DNA of 64,000 nt, from assembly GCF_036346615.1 (NCBI RefSeq), contig NZ_CP107837.1, positions 124,001-188,000 of the forward strand, written 5' to 3'. Below the pieces are notes generated by a model. The model worked only from the letters and a program-made list of their open reading frames with translations, ran no database searches and was not told the DNA's origin. Positions 30,132-40,057 of the stretch are shown here, in pieces (positions within the stretch are counted from its first letter, which is position 1; each line of letters starts with the position of its first letter). Both the position numbers and the translations under genes were made by a program. This stretch comes from Streptomyces sp. NBC_00523. GTDB taxonomy: Bacteria > Actinomycetota > Actinomycetes > Streptomycetales > Streptomycetaceae.

Positions 30132-32117
30132 ATGAATCAACGCGAGCGATTTCGCAGAATAACGCCAGGTGTAGTGACGGTGCTGGTGGCCGCGTCCCTG
30201 TTCTTTGCGGTCCGGAGTTCCGTCGCAGTGGCGGGCGGTGACGAGGCCGCCGCAAAGTACAAGTTCCAGGAAATACCCATCGCGCTGCCGCCCGGTTACA
30301 ACTCGCAACCGATGAATACGGTCCGCAAGGTGAACCCGGCGTACGAGAAGATCCGGTCCTGGATCTCATCCGTGGGTGCCGGTATCGCGATCAACGACCT
30401 GGTCGGCAACGGCAAGGCCGACGGCATGTGCATCGTCGACACCCGTACGGATCAGGTCGTCGTGACGTACACGCCGAACGCCGTCAAGGAGGACCGGTTC
30501 ACCCCGTTCGTCCTCGACGGGTCCCCGCTCCCGATGGATGACGCCATGGCGCCCACCGGCTGCGCGCCCGGCGACTTCAACGGCGACGGCAGGATGGACC
30601 TGATGGTCTCCTACTGGGGCCGTACTCCGATCGCCTTCATGGCCAAGGAGAGTGCGACCACGCTGTCGCCCGACGCGTACGTGGCCCGCGAGGTGGTGCC
30701 GTCCAAGAGCATCGACGGCGCCTACCACGGCCCCCGCTGGAACACCGACGCCCTGTACGTCGGTGACATGGACGGCAGCGGACACCCGTCCGTCGTCGTG
30801 GGGAACTACTTCCGGGACTCGGACGTGCTCGACCCGAACGGTCTCGACAACGTGGGCATGAACGACTCGCTGTCCAACTCGAAGAACGCGGGCGGCGACC
30901 ACGTCATGCGCTGGACGGACGCGACCACCGGTGACGAGCCCGGTGTCTCCTTCGTGGAGGAGAAGGGGGCCATCCCCTACAAGGCGTCCACCGGCTGGAC
31001 CCTCGCGGTCGCCGGGGCCGACCTGACCGGCGACGACCTGCCCGAGCTGTACATCGCCGACGACTTCGGCCACGACCACCTGCTCTACAACCGGTCGACC
31101 CCCGGGCACATCAAGTTCACCGAGGCCACCGGCAAGCGCACGCCGACCACGCCCAAGTCCTTCGTGCTCGGCAAGGGCTCGTTCAAGGGCATGGGCGTCG
31201 ACTTCGCCGACGTCGACCACAACGGCAGCTTCGACATGATGGTCAGCAACATCACCGTCGCGTGGGGTCTGGAGGAGAGCAACTTCCTCTGGAAGAACAA
31301 CGCCCGCGACGAGGCCGCGATGGCCCGCAAGCTGGCCGACGGCGAGGCACCGTTCAAGCAGGAGGCGCAGGAGCACGGCGTCGCGTGGACCGGCTGGGGC
31401 TGGGACACCAAGATGGCCGACTTCCTGAACAACGGTGATCTGTCGATCCTCCAGGCCACCGGCTTCGTGAAGGGCAAGATCGACCGCTGGCCCTGGCTCC
31501 AGGAGATGGCCATGGCCAACGACAACCTGCTGTCCAACCCGAAGATGTGGCCGAACGTCCAGCCCGGTGACGACATCGCCGGTGACGACATACTCGGCTT
31601 CTACGCGAAGACCGAGAGCGGCAAGTACGCCAACGTCTCCAAGCAGCTCGGTCTGGACGTCGAGACCCCGACCAGGGCACTCGCCACCGGCGACACCACC
31701 GGGACCGGAACGCTCGACTTCGCCGTCGCGCGGCAGTGGGGCCCGCCGGCCTTCTACGCCAACGAGGCGCCCGCGAAGGGCCAGTACCTCGGCCTGCGGC
31801 TGTACCGGCCGGCCACCGGCTCGGACAAGGACGCAGGTAAGGGCATCGCGAACATCGGCGCGCCGGCCTACGGCGCCACCGTCAAGGTCACCACGGCCGC
31901 CGGTACCCAGGTCTCCCACCTCGACGGCGGCGGCGGGCACAGCGGATTCCGCAGCTTCGACGTGCACTTCGGGCTCGGCACCCACACCGGTCCGGCGACC
32001 GTGGAGCTCTCCTGGCGCGACGCGGACGGCGGCAGGCACCGCACCACCCAGAAGCTCACCCCCGGCACCCACACGTTCATGCTGACCGACACCGCGCAGG
32101 AGGTTGCCAACCGATGA
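30132..32117 (+). CDS. unbV: Enediyne cassette protein UnbV (FG-GAP / ASPIC_UnbV)
   Basis: A 661-residue exported or membrane-anchored protein. The N-terminal hydrophobic segment (ITPGVVTVLVAASLFFAV) is followed by FG-GAP-like calcium-binding loops (DFNGDGRMDL, DVDHNGSFDM) and a C-terminal ASPIC/UnbV domain with the HLDGGGGHSGFRS motif. UnbV proteins form part of the conserved cassette found with enediyne PKS genes; their chemical role is unknown. ATG 30132 is preceded by GAGGGGGAG; the frame is open from GTG 30117. It is the first gene of the core operon and overlaps unbU by 4 nt. Confidence 0.92.
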   Translation: MNQRERFRRITPGVVTVLVAASLFFAVRSSVAVAGGDEAAAKYKFQEIPIALPPGYNSQPMNTVRKVNPAYEKIRSWISSVGAGIAINDLVGNGKADGMCIVDTRTDQVVVTYTPNAVKEDRFTPFVLDGSPLPMDDAMAPTGCAPGDFNGDGRMDLMVSYWGRTPIAFMAKESATTLSPDAYVAREVVPSKSIDGAYHGPRWNTDALYVGDMDGSGHPSVVVGNYFRDSDVLDPNGLDNVGMNDSLSNSKNAGGDHVMRWTDATTGDEPGVSFVEEKGAIPYKASTGWTLAVAGADLTGDDLPELYIADDFGHDHLLYNRSTPGHIKFTEATGKRTPTTPKSFVLGKGSFKGMGVDFADVDHNGSFDMMVSNITVAWGLEESNFLWKNNARDEAAMARKLADGEAPFKQEAQEHGVAWTGWGWDTKMADFLNNGDLSILQATGFVKGKIDRWPWLQEMAMANDNLLSNPKMWPNVQPGDDIAGDDILGFYAKTESGKYANVSKQLGLDVETPTRALATGDTTGTGTLDFAVARQWGPPAFYANEAPAKGQYLGLRLYRPATGSDKDAGKGIANIGAPAYGATVKVTTAAGTQVSHLDGGGGHSGFRSFDVHFGLGTHTGPATVELSWRDADGGRHRTTQKLTPGTHTFMLTDTAQEVANR

Positions 32118-33109
32118 CCGACGTCGCCTCTCCCCCAGCCGGCTCCCCGCCGGCGGCCAAGCGCGACCCGCGTTACCTCGCGCTGCGCAACTTCGCCATC
32201 TCGATGAGCGTGTTCAACATCCTCGGCTATACCGTGCTCGGTTTCGAGCAGCCGTGGCTGTGGCCCATCATCGCGATCGTCACCGGATATGTGACCGAGA
32301 TCCTCCTGGAATTGCTGAGTTCCTGGGCACAGCGCCGCTCGCCGCGCTACCAGGGCAAGGGATTCCGCGGACTCTACGAGTTCCTGCTGCCCTCGCATAT
32401 CACCGCGCTGGCCGTGAACATGCTGCTGTACGCGAACAATCAGATTCTGCCGGTTCTCTTCGGCGTGTTCGTGGGTGTCGCGGGCAAGCACGCTCTCCAG
32501 GCACCCGTCGCGGGCCGTATGCGGCACTTCATGAATCCGTCGAACTTCGGCATCACTCTCGCGCTCGTCTGTTTCGGATCATGGGTGAGCATCGCGCCGC
32601 CCTACGAGTTCACCGAGAACGCCGACACATTCTTCCGGATGGCGATTCCGCTGATCATCGCCACCGCCGGAACCATCATCAACACGGCGCTCACGAAGCG
32701 GACCGCGCTGATCGTCGGCTGGCTCGGCGCCTTCGTGATCCAGGCCCTGATCCGGCACTGGTTCTGGGACGTGGCCCTGGCCTCCGCGCTCGGACCGATG
32801 AGCGGTGTGGCCTTCATCCTCTTCACCAACTACATGATCACCGACCCGGGCACCACCCCCACCAAGGGGCGCAACCAGTTCATGTTCGGGTCGTCGGTCG
32901 CCATGGTCTACGGCGTGATGATGCTCTTCAACGTCGTCTACACCCTCTTCTTCGCCACCACCGCGGTCTGCGCCCTGCGCGGCATCGGCTGGTGGGTCGC
33001 CCACTTCATCCAGCGCCGCAAGGCATCCGGGATCTCCGGGGGCGGCCAAGCCGGCGGCCCGAGCCGGGCGGTCGATGACAAGACCACGATCGAGGCGGTG
33101 GCCGCATGA
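32114..33109 (+). CDS. unbU: Enediyne cassette membrane protein UnbU
   Basis: A 331-residue membrane protein with about 7-9 helices, of the UnbU family distantly related to RnfD/NqrB membrane subunits. Stretches such as FNILGYTVLGFE and MNPSNFGITLALVCFGSW (an NPSNFG-type motif of RnfD-like proteins) support this. Redox coupling or export has been suggested for the family but not shown. The 4-nt ATGA overlaps at both ends tie it to UnbV and the PKS. With UnbV, the PKS, thioesterase and DUF1702 it makes up the diagnostic enediyne cassette. Confidence 0.9.
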   Translation: MTDVASPPAGSPPAAKRDPRYLALRNFAISMSVFNILGYTVLGFEQPWLWPIIAIVTGYVTEILLELLSSWAQRRSPRYQGKGFRGLYEFLLPSHITALAVNMLLYANNQILPVLFGVFVGVAGKHALQAPVAGRMRHFMNPSNFGITLALVCFGSWVSIAPPYEFTENADTFFRMAIPLIIATAGTIINTALTKRTALIVGWLGAFVIQALIRHWFWDVALASALGPMSGVAFILFTNYMITDPGTTPTKGRNQFMFGSSVAMVYGVMMLFNVVYTLFFATTAVCALRGIGWWVAHFIQRRKASGISGGGQAGGPSRAVDDKTTIEAVAA

Positions 33110-36100
33110 CGTCCTCCCCCCCTACGCAGCCCTCCGGGATCGCCGTCGTCGGTATGGCCTGCCGCTACCCCGATGCGGACAGCCACGAGGAACTGTGGCA
33201 GAACGTCCTGGCCGGTCGGCGAGCCTTCCGCAGACTGCCGGACGAGCGCATGCGCGCCGAGGACTACTACTCGCCCGACCCCGCGGCCCCGGACCGCTTC
33301 TACTCCAGCAAGGCCGCCGTCATCGACGGCTTCGCATTCGACCGGGTCAAATACCGCGTCGCGGGCAGCACCTTCCGCGCCACCGACATGACGCACTGGC
33401 TCGCGCTCGACACGGCCGCCCGGGCCCTGGAGGACGCGGGATTCCCGCTGGGCGAAGGGCTCGGCGACCTCAACACCGGGGTCATCCTCGGCAACACCCT
33501 GACCGGCGAATTCAGCAGGGCCAACCTGATGCGGCTGCGCTGGCCCTACGTGCGCCGCACCGTCGGCGCCGCACTGCGCGAGCAGGGCTGGGACGACGAC
33601 GCGCTGGCGAAGTTCCTGGGCGAGCTGGAGGAGCGCTACAAGAGCCCCTTCCCGCCGATCGGTGAGGACTCCCTGGCCGGCGGCCTCGCCAACACCATCG
33701 CCGGACGGATCTGCAACCACTTCGACCTCAAGGGCGGCGGGTTCACCGTCGACGGGGCCTGCTCCTCGTCGCTGCTCTCCGTCGCCACCGCGTGCGACGC
33801 CCTGGCCGACGGCCGGCTCGACGTTGCCGTGGTCGGCGGGGTGGATCTCAGCATCGACCCCTTCGAAGTCATCGGCTTCGCCAAGACGGGCGCCCTCGCC
33901 ACCGGTGAGATGCGCGTCTACGACCGCGGGTCCAACGGCTTCTGGCCCGGTGAGGGCTGCGGCATGCTCGTCCTCATGCGCGACCGGGACGCCGTCGCGC
34001 AGGGCAGGTTCCGCTACGCCAACGTCGCCGGCTGGGGCTACTCCTCCGACGGCCGGGGAGGGATCACCCGGCCCGAGGCCAGCGGACACCGCCTGGCCCT
34101 CCAGCGGGCCTACGCCGCCGCCGGGTTCGGCATCGAGACCGTCGGCTACTTCGAAGGCCACGGCACCGGTACGGCCGTGGGCGACGCCACCGAACTGCGC
34201 GCCTTCTCGGAAGCACGCCGCGCCGCCGACCCCGACACGGAACCCGCCGCCATCAGCACAGTGAAGGGCAACTTCGGGCACACCAAGGCCGCGGCAGGCG
34301 TCGCCGGACTCATCAAGGCCATCCTCGCCGTACGCCACCAGGTCATCCCGCCCGCGACCAGCCACGTGGACCCGCACCCCGAACTCACCGGCGACCGGCC
34401 GGCCCTGCGGGTCCCCGGCGACGCGGAGCTGTGGCCCGAGGGCGCCCCCATCCGCGCCGGTGTCTCCTCCATGGGATTCGGCGGGATCAACGCCCACGTG
34501 GTGGTCGAACACGCCGACGGAGTACGCAAGGAGGCCGTCGGCCGCGTCACCCGGCAGCTCGTACGGTCACGGCAGGACACGGAACTGCTGCTGCTCGACG
34601 CCGAGACGACGGCCGAGCTGCGCGGGAAGGCCACCCACCTGGCCGCCTTCGTCCAGAAGCTGTCCTTCGCGGAACTGGGCGACCTCGCCGCCACCCTTCA
34701 GAGCGACCTCGACGGCCGGCCGGTCCGGGCCGCCGTCGTCGCGGCCACCCCGGAACAGGCGGAAAAGCGCTTCACCAAGCTCCTCACGCTGCTGGACGGC
34801 GGGGCCCGGTCGGCGCTCGACATCGACGGCGGAGTGTTCCTCGGCGGTGCCACGCCACAGGCCCGCATCGGGTTCCTCTTCCCCGGCCAGGGAGCCGGCC
34901 GGCGCGCGGACGGCGGTGCGCTGCGCCGCCGCTTCGCAGCCGTCGACGAGCTGTACCGCGCTCACCCGCTGCCCGCCGAAGGCGACCTGGCCGACACGGC
35001 GGTGGCCCAGCCGCGCATCGTCACCTCCTCCCTCGCGGCCCTGCGGGTGCTCTCCGACCTGGGCATCGAGGCGGTGGGCGCGGCCGGTCACAGCCTCGGC
35101 GAGGTCACCGCCCTGCACTGGGCGGGAGCCACGGACGAAGCCTCGGTGCTGCGGATCGCGGCGGAACGCGGCCGGCTCATGGCGGCGGCGAGCGCGGGCG
35201 GCGGCGGCATGGCGGGCATCTCCGCCCCCGCCGACGACGTCGAACCGCTGCTGGCCGGTGAACCGGTCGTGATCGCCGGCTACAACGGCCCCCGGCAGAC
35301 CGTGATCTCCGGCCCCGCCGACGCCGTCCAGCGGGTCTGCGCCGCCGCCTCCGCCCGGGGACTGGGCACCGCGGCCGTCAACGTCTCGCACGCGTTCCAC
35401 TCCGAGGCCGTCGCCCCCGCGGCCGAAGCCCTCGGGACCTTCCTGCGGGCGCAGGAGTTCACTCCGCCCGCCCGCCGCATGATCTCGACGGTCACCGCCG
35501 ACGAGGTCACGGCCGACACCGATGTGCCGGAGCTGCTGACCCGGCAGGTGCGGCAGCCGGTGCGCTTCGCCGAAGCGGTCCAGACCCTGTCCGCCGAGGT
35601 CGACCTGCTGCTCGAAGTCGGCCCGGGGAAGATCCTGCGAGGACTGGCCGAGGACATCGCGCCCGGTGTGCCCGTCGTCTCGCTCGACGCCGACAGCACC
35701 TCGCTGTCCGGACTGCTGACCGCCGCAGCGGCCGCGTACGCCCTCGGCGCGCGCCTGGAGTCCGGCGCGTTGTTCAAGGGCCGCTTCACCCGGCCGCTGC
35801 CCCTGGACAAGGAGTTCCGCTTCTTCGCCAGCCCGGCCGAGTCCACCCCCGACGTCGACCTGCGCTTCACCGACGTACGCGTGGACGAGCCGCCCGCCCC
35901 CGCGCAGGCGGACGAGACCACGGCAGACGCCACGGGCGGCGAAGGCGACAGCCTCTCGGTGGTCCTGCGGCTGGCCGCGGAGCGTGCCGAACTCCCCCTG
36001 GAAGCGGTCAACCCGCACAGCAACCCGCTCGACGAACTGCATCTGAGCTCCATCACCGTGACCCAGATCATGAACCGCGCGGCCCAGGAACTCGGCATCA

Positions 36101-39000
36101 CAGCCCCCATGGTGACCACGGCGTTCGCCACCTCCACGCTGGCCGAGCTCGCGGGCCTGCTGGACGGGCTGCGGGAGACCGGCAAGGCCGACGACGGGGC
36201 GGAGGAGTCCCGGATCGCCCAGGGCGTCGCCCCTTGGGTGCGCGCCTTCGCCATCGACCTGGTGCCCACCGAGCCGGGCCCAGCCACCGTGTGGGGGTCC
36301 GCCGGGCACGGGGACTGGGAGCTGTTCGCATCCGAACGGCACCCGCTCGCGCCCGCGCTCCACGAGGCGCTGTCCACCGCGGGGCTCGGCGGCGGCGTGC
36401 TGCTGTGCCTGCCCAGGGACTGCGACGAGAACCACACCCCGCTGATGATCGCCGCCGTCCGTGCCGCGCTCTCCCGCGGCGCCTCCCGCTTCCTGGCGGT
36501 GGGGGACCGGCGCGGCGCCGCAGGTCTGGCCAAGACCCTGCACCTGGAGGCGCCGGACATCGCGACCACCGTCGTCACCCTGCCGCTGCCCGACGACATG
36601 CCGGCCGACCGCGCCCGCGAACTGAGCGCCCGCATCGTCACCGACGTCGCGGCGACCAGCGGATTCAGCGAGGTCCGCTACGGGCCCGACGGCCTTCGCA
36701 CCGTACCCGTCCTCCGCGCGCTGCCCCATGCCTCCCCGGCCGGTGAGCGTGACGCGGACGCCGGGGCGGGGCAGGCGCTCGGGGCCGGGGACGTCCTGCT
36801 GGTGACCGGCGGCGGCAAGGGCATCACGGCGGAATGCGCCCTCGCCCTCGCCGTCGGCACCGGAGCCGGAGTCGGCCTGCTCGGCCGGTCCGACCCGGCG
36901 ACCGACCCGGAACTGCGGGCCAACCTGCGCCGGATGACCGCGGCGGGCGTCAACTTCCGTTACGTGAGCGCCGACGTCACCTCCGGCGACGAGGTCAAGG
37001 CGGCGGTCGCCGAGATCGGCGACGCGCTCGGACCGGTCACCGCCGTGCTGCACGGCGCCGGCCGCAACGAACCGCACGCCCTCGCCAACCTGGACGAGGC
37101 GTCGTTCCGCCGCACGCTCGCCACGAAGATCACCGGTCTGGAGAACGTGCTCACCGCCGTCGACCCGGCCGCCCTGCGTCTCCTGCTGACGTTCGGCAGC
37201 ATCATCGGCCGGGCCGGGCTGCGTGGCGAGGGGGACTACGCCACCGCCAACGACTGGCTCACGGACCTGACCCTGCGGGTGCAGGAGGACTACCCCGACT
37301 GCCGCTGTGTGGCACTGGAGTGGTCCGTCTGGTCCGGGGCCGGAATGGGCGAACGGCTTGGCGTGCTGGAGTCGCTGGTCCGGGAGGGCATCGAGCCGAT
37401 CCCCACCGAGGACGGCGTGGCCATGCTCAAGCAGCTGCTCGCCGAGGGGCGGACGCCGTCCGCCCTGGTGGTGATGGGACGGGCCGGCGGCCTGCCCACA
37501 CTGACCCTGGAGACCGCCGACCTGCCGCTCATGCGCTTCGTGGACCGCCCGCAGGCCCACTACCCGGGCATCGAACTGGTCGTCGACTCCGATCTCAGCG
37601 CCTCCGACGACCCCTATCTGTCCGACCACGAGCTCGACGGCGACCTGCTGTTCCCCGCGGTGCTCGGCATGGAGGCCATGGCCCAGGCGGCCGCGGCGCT
37701 CACCGGGTTCGAGGGCGCGCCCGTCCTTGAGGACATGGAGTTCCTCCGCCCGATCGTCGTACCCCCGGACGGCCGGACCACCATCAAGGTCGCGGTGCTG
37801 GCCGAGAGCCCCGGGGCCGTGAAGGCCGTCATCCGCAGCAGCGAGACCGGCTTCCAGGCCGACCACTTCCGCGCCACGCTCCGCTACGACCGCCCGGAGC
37901 CGGAGGACGCCGGGCCCGTCCCCGTATCCGACGACGCACCGCGCATCCCGCTGGATCCCGCACGGGACCTCTACGGACCGGTCCTCTTCCAGGGGGCGCG
38001 CTTCCAGCGCCTCGCCGGCTACCGCCAACTGGCCGCCAAGGAGTGTGTCGCCGAGATCGCGGACATGGCCACCCTCCCCTGGTTCGCCCGGCACCTGCCC
38101 GACGAACTCGTCCTCGCCGACCCGGGGACACGGGACGCGCTGATGCACTCCATCCAGTGCTGCGTACCGGACGCCACGCTGCTCCCGGTGAGCGTGGAAC
38201 GCCTCCACCTGGCGGACCCCGCCGCCGCGCGCGGCGACAAGCAGGTGACGCTGCACGCGCGGGAGCGGTCGCGCAACGGGGACACGTACGTCTACAACCT
38301 CGACGTCCGCGACGAGCTCGGCACCCTGGTCGAACGCTGGGAGGGGCTGGTCCTCCAGGCAGTCCGCAAGCAGGACGGCACCGGTCCCTGGCAGCCCGCC
38401 CTGCTCGGCCCCTACCTGGAGCGGCGCGCCGAAAGGCTCCTGCCCGAGGCCGTACGGTGTGTCGTCCGGCCCGACGGCGAGGCACCCGGGGAAGGGCTGA
38501 CCGCCCGCCGGAAGGCCACCGCGGAGGCCGCCGGCTGGGCCCTGGGCCGCCGGACCACGGTGGACCACCGCCCGGACGGCAGGCCCGAGATCGCGGGCGG
38601 ACCGCGGATCTCCGCCTCGCACGGCGCGGGGGTGACCCTGGTGGTGACCAGCGAGGCACCGGTGGCCTGCGACGTACAGCAGGCCGAGCACCGCTCCCCG
38701 GAGGAGTGGGCGGGGATGCTCGGAGCGGAAGGCACCGCTCTCGCCCGACTGATCGCGGCCGAGCACCACGAGGAGCCGTCGGTCGCGGCCACCCGGGTGT
38801 GGAGCGCGGTCGAGTGCCTGCGCAAGAGCGGACGTGCGGTCGCCGCGCTCACGGTGGACAGCACACCCGATGCCGAGAAGCACTGGGTGGTGCTGCGCTC
38901 GGGAGAGGCCCGCATCGCGACCTTCCCGACATCCCTGGAAGGGGTCGGTGAGCCCGTCGTCTTCGCGCTCATGGCCCAGCCCGTGGAGAGGAACGACTAA
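33106..39000 (+). CDS. pksE: Iterative enediyne polyketide synthase (PKSE)
   Basis: A 1964-residue iterative type I PKS with the enediyne-type order KS-AT-ACP-KR-DH-PPTase and the normal family length. KS: Cys219 (DGACSSS), His352 (EGHGTGT), His392 (GNFGHTKAAAG). AT: Ser663 (GHSLGE). ACP: Ser982 in LHLSSI, about residues 950-1030. KR: GGGKGIT near 1230 with Ser and Tyr in FGSIIGR and GDYATAND. DH: SDHELDGDLLFPAVLG near 1510. The C-terminal phosphopantetheinyl transferase (about 1790-1950, RISASHGAG and VWSAVECLRKSG) activates its own ACP. The family builds a C15 linear polyene (heptaene) from malonyl-CoA, the shared precursor of 9- and 10-membered cores. Ring size cannot be told from one sequence by eye. 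Confidence 0.95.
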   Translation: MTSSPPTQPSGIAVVGMACRYPDADSHEELWQNVLAGRRAFRRLPDERMRAEDYYSPDPAAPDRFYSSKAAVIDGFAFDRVKYRVAGSTFRATDMTHWLALDTAARALEDAGFPLGEGLGDLNTGVILGNTLTGEFSRANLMRLRWPYVRRTVGAALREQGWDDDALAKFLGELEERYKSPFPPIGEDSLAGGLANTIAGRICNHFDLKGGGFTVDGACSSSLLSVATACDALADGRLDVAVVGGVDLSIDPFEVIGFAKTGALATGEMRVYDRGSNGFWPGEGCGMLVLMRDRDAVAQGRFRYANVAGWGYSSDGRGGITRPEASGHRLALQRAYAAAGFGIETVGYFEGHGTGTAVGDATELRAFSEARRAADPDTEPAAISTVKGNFGHTKAAAGVAGLIKAILAVRHQVIPPATSHVDPHPELTGDRPALRVPGDAELWPEGAPIRAGVSSMGFGGINAHVVVEHADGVRKEAVGRVTRQLVRSRQDTELLLLDAETTAELRGKATHLAAFVQKLSFAELGDLAATLQSDLDGRPVRAAVVAATPEQAEKRFTKLLTLLDGGARSALDIDGGVFLGGATPQARIGFLFPGQGAGRRADGGALRRRFAAVDELYRAHPLPAEGDLADTAVAQPRIVTSSLAALRVLSDLGIEAVGAAGHSLGEVTALHWAGATDEASVLRIAAERGRLMAAASAGGGGMAGISAPADDVEPLLAGEPVVIAGYNGPRQTVISGPADAVQRVCAAASARGLGTAAVNVSHAFHSEAVAPAAEALGTFLRAQEFTPPARRMISTVTADEVTADTDVPELLTRQVRQPVRFAEAVQTLSAEVDLLLEVGPGKILRGLAEDIAPGVPVVSLDADSTSLSGLLTAAAAAYALGARLESGALFKGRFTRPLPLDKEFRFFASPAESTPDVDLRFTDVRVDEPPAPAQADETTADATGGEGDSLSVVLRLAAERAELPLEAVNPHSNPLDELHLSSITVTQIMNRAAQELGITAPMVTTAFATSTLAELAGLLDGLRETGKADDGAEESRIAQGVAPWVRAFAIDLVPTEPGPATVWGSAGHGDWELFASERHPLAPALHEALSTAGLGGGVLLCLPRDCDENHTPLMIAAVRAALSRGASRFLAVGDRRGAAGLAKTLHLEAPDIATTVVTLPLPDDMPADRARELSARIVTDVAATSGFSEVRYGPDGLRTVPVLRALPHASPAGERDADAGAGQALGAGDVLLVTGGGKGITAECALALAVGTGAGVGLLGRSDPATDPELRANLRRMTAAGVNFRYVSADVTSGDEVKAAVAEIGDALGPVTAVLHGAGRNEPHALANLDEASFRRTLATKITGLENVLTAVDPAALRLLLTFGSIIGRAGLRGEGDYATANDWLTDLTLRVQEDYPDCRCVALEWSVWSGAGMGERLGVLESLVREGIEPIPTEDGVAMLKQLLAEGRTPSALVVMGRAGGLPTLTLETADLPLMRFVDRPQAHYPGIELVVDSDLSASDDPYLSDHELDGDLLFPAVLGMEAMAQAAAALTGFEGAPVLEDMEFLRPIVVPPDGRTTIKVAVLAESPGAVKAVIRSSETGFQADHFRATLRYDRPEPEDAGPVPVSDDAPRIPLDPARDLYGPVLFQGARFQRLAGYRQLAAKECVAEIADMATLPWFARHLPDELVLADPGTRDALMHSIQCCVPDATLLPVSVERLHLADPAAARGDKQVTLHARERSRNGDTYVYNLDVRDELGTLVERWEGLVLQAVRKQDGTGPWQPALLGPYLERRAERLLPEAVRCVVRPDGEAPGEGLTARRKATAEAAGWALGRRTTVDHRPDGRPEIAGGPRISASHGAGVTLVVTSEAPVACDVQQAEHRSPEEWAGMLGAEGTALARLIAAEHHEEPSVAATRVWSAVECLRKSGRAVAALTVDSTPDAEKHWVVLRSGEARIATFPTSLEGVGEPVVFALMAQPVERND

Positions 39001-39002
39001 CG

Positions 39003-39476
39003 ATGTCGCCGTACTACGAGTACCGCCACCTGGTCGGGTTCGAGGACACCAACCTGGTCGGCAACGTCTACTACGTCAACTACCTGCGATGGCAGGGCCG
39101 GTGCCGGGAGATGTTCCTGCACGAGCGCGCACCCGAAGTGCTCGCGGACATCCAGGACGACCTGAAGCTCTTCACCCTCAAGGTCGACTGCGAGTTCTTC
39201 GCGGAGATCACGGCGTTCGACGAGCTGTCCATCCGTATGCGCCTCGACGACCTGACCCAGACCCAGGTGGCCTTCAGCTTCGACTACGTCCGGGTGCGAC
39301 CGGACGGGACCGAGGACCTCGTGGCCAGGGGCCGGCAACGGATCGCGTGCATGCGCGGCCCCAACGCGGACACCCGCCCGGCACGGGTGCCGGAGGCGCT
39401 GCGCAACGCGCTCGCGCCGTACGCCGCACCCGGGCAGGGGCAGCTCATCGGTACGACGAGCGGGGCCGGGACATGA
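39003..39476 (+). CDS. Hotdog-fold enediyne thioesterase (TEBC/E10 type)
   Basis: A 157-residue 4-hydroxybenzoyl-CoA thioesterase-like protein. GFEDTNLVGNVYYVNYLRWQ is the family active-site region, with Asn/Tyr in place of the Asp of classical 4-HBT enzymes, as in SgcE10/DynE7. It hydrolyses the polyketide from the PKSE ACP. It starts 2 nt after the PKS stop and overlaps the flavin reductase by 4 nt. Confidence 0.93.
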   Translation: MSPYYEYRHLVGFEDTNLVGNVYYVNYLRWQGRCREMFLHERAPEVLADIQDDLKLFTLKVDCEFFAEITAFDELSIRMRLDDLTQTQVAFSFDYVRVRPDGTEDLVARGRQRIACMRGPNADTRPARVPEALRNALAPYAAPGQGQLIGTTSGAGT

Positions 39477-40018
39477 CCCTCGTAGACCGGCTTTCCGTGG
39501 GCCCGCCGCCCGCGGCGGACCCGACGGGCCCGGATCTCGCACTCGGTGAACTGCGCGGTGTGCTGGGGCGCTTCGCCACCGGGGTCACCGTCCTCACCAC
39601 GGGCCGGGACACCCCCCAGGGCATGACCGCGAACTCCTTCACCTCCGTCTCGCTCGAACCGCCGATGATCCTGGTGTGCGTCAAGCGCACGGCGGCGCTG
39701 CACGACGCCATCCTCACCGAGAAGGCGTTCGCGGTCTCGGTCCTGGCGGGCCATCAGCGGGATGTGGCCAAGTACTTCGCGGACCGCGGCAGGCCACGCG
39801 GCTCCCGTGAGTTCGAGACGGTCGACTCCACGCCGGGACAGCACACCGGGGCCCCCGTCCTGACCGACGCTCAGGCATGGCTGGAATGCGGCCTTGCGGC
39901 GGTGTACGACGGCGGTGACCATTCCATCTTCCTGGGCTCGGTGCTCGACATCGGGCGCGGGGAGACCGACGACCCGCTGCTGTATTTCGGCGGCGGATTC
40001 CACCAGCTGCCGGCCTGA
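39473..40018 (+). CDS. Flavin reductase (FMN/FAD:NADH, HpaC-like; E6-type)
   Basis: A 181-residue flavin-reductase-domain protein: LGRFATGVTVLTTGRDTPQG, then MTANSFTSVSLEPPMILVCV, with the expected length. It supplies reduced flavin to two-component monooxygenases; SgcE6 in C-1027 biosynthesis is an example. The ATG at 39473 overlaps the thioesterase stop, so translation is coupled. No obvious flavin-dependent monooxygenase partner is in the operon, so it may serve another oxygenase or a gene elsewhere. Confidence 0.92.
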   Translation: MTLVDRLSVGPPPAADPTGPDLALGELRGVLGRFATGVTVLTTGRDTPQGMTANSFTSVSLEPPMILVCVKRTAALHDAILTEKAFAVSVLAGHQRDVAKYFADRGRPRGSREFETVDSTPGQHTGAPVLTDAQAWLECGLAAVYDGGDHSIFLGSVLDIGRGETDDPLLYFGGGFHQLPA

Positions 40019-40057
40019 CCGGACCGCCGAGACCGACCACCAAGGGAGAGGTGCCAG

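Noticed and set aside
34567..38883. A 1438-codon open frame antisense to the enediyne PKS
   Set aside because: The residue content is shadow-like (G, R, A, V, H rich) and the opposite strand carries a fully motif-supported PKSE.
33106..39000. Assigning a 9- or 10-membered core from the PKSE sequence
   Set aside because: This needs a phylogeny; individual motifs read by eye do not separate the classes reliably.
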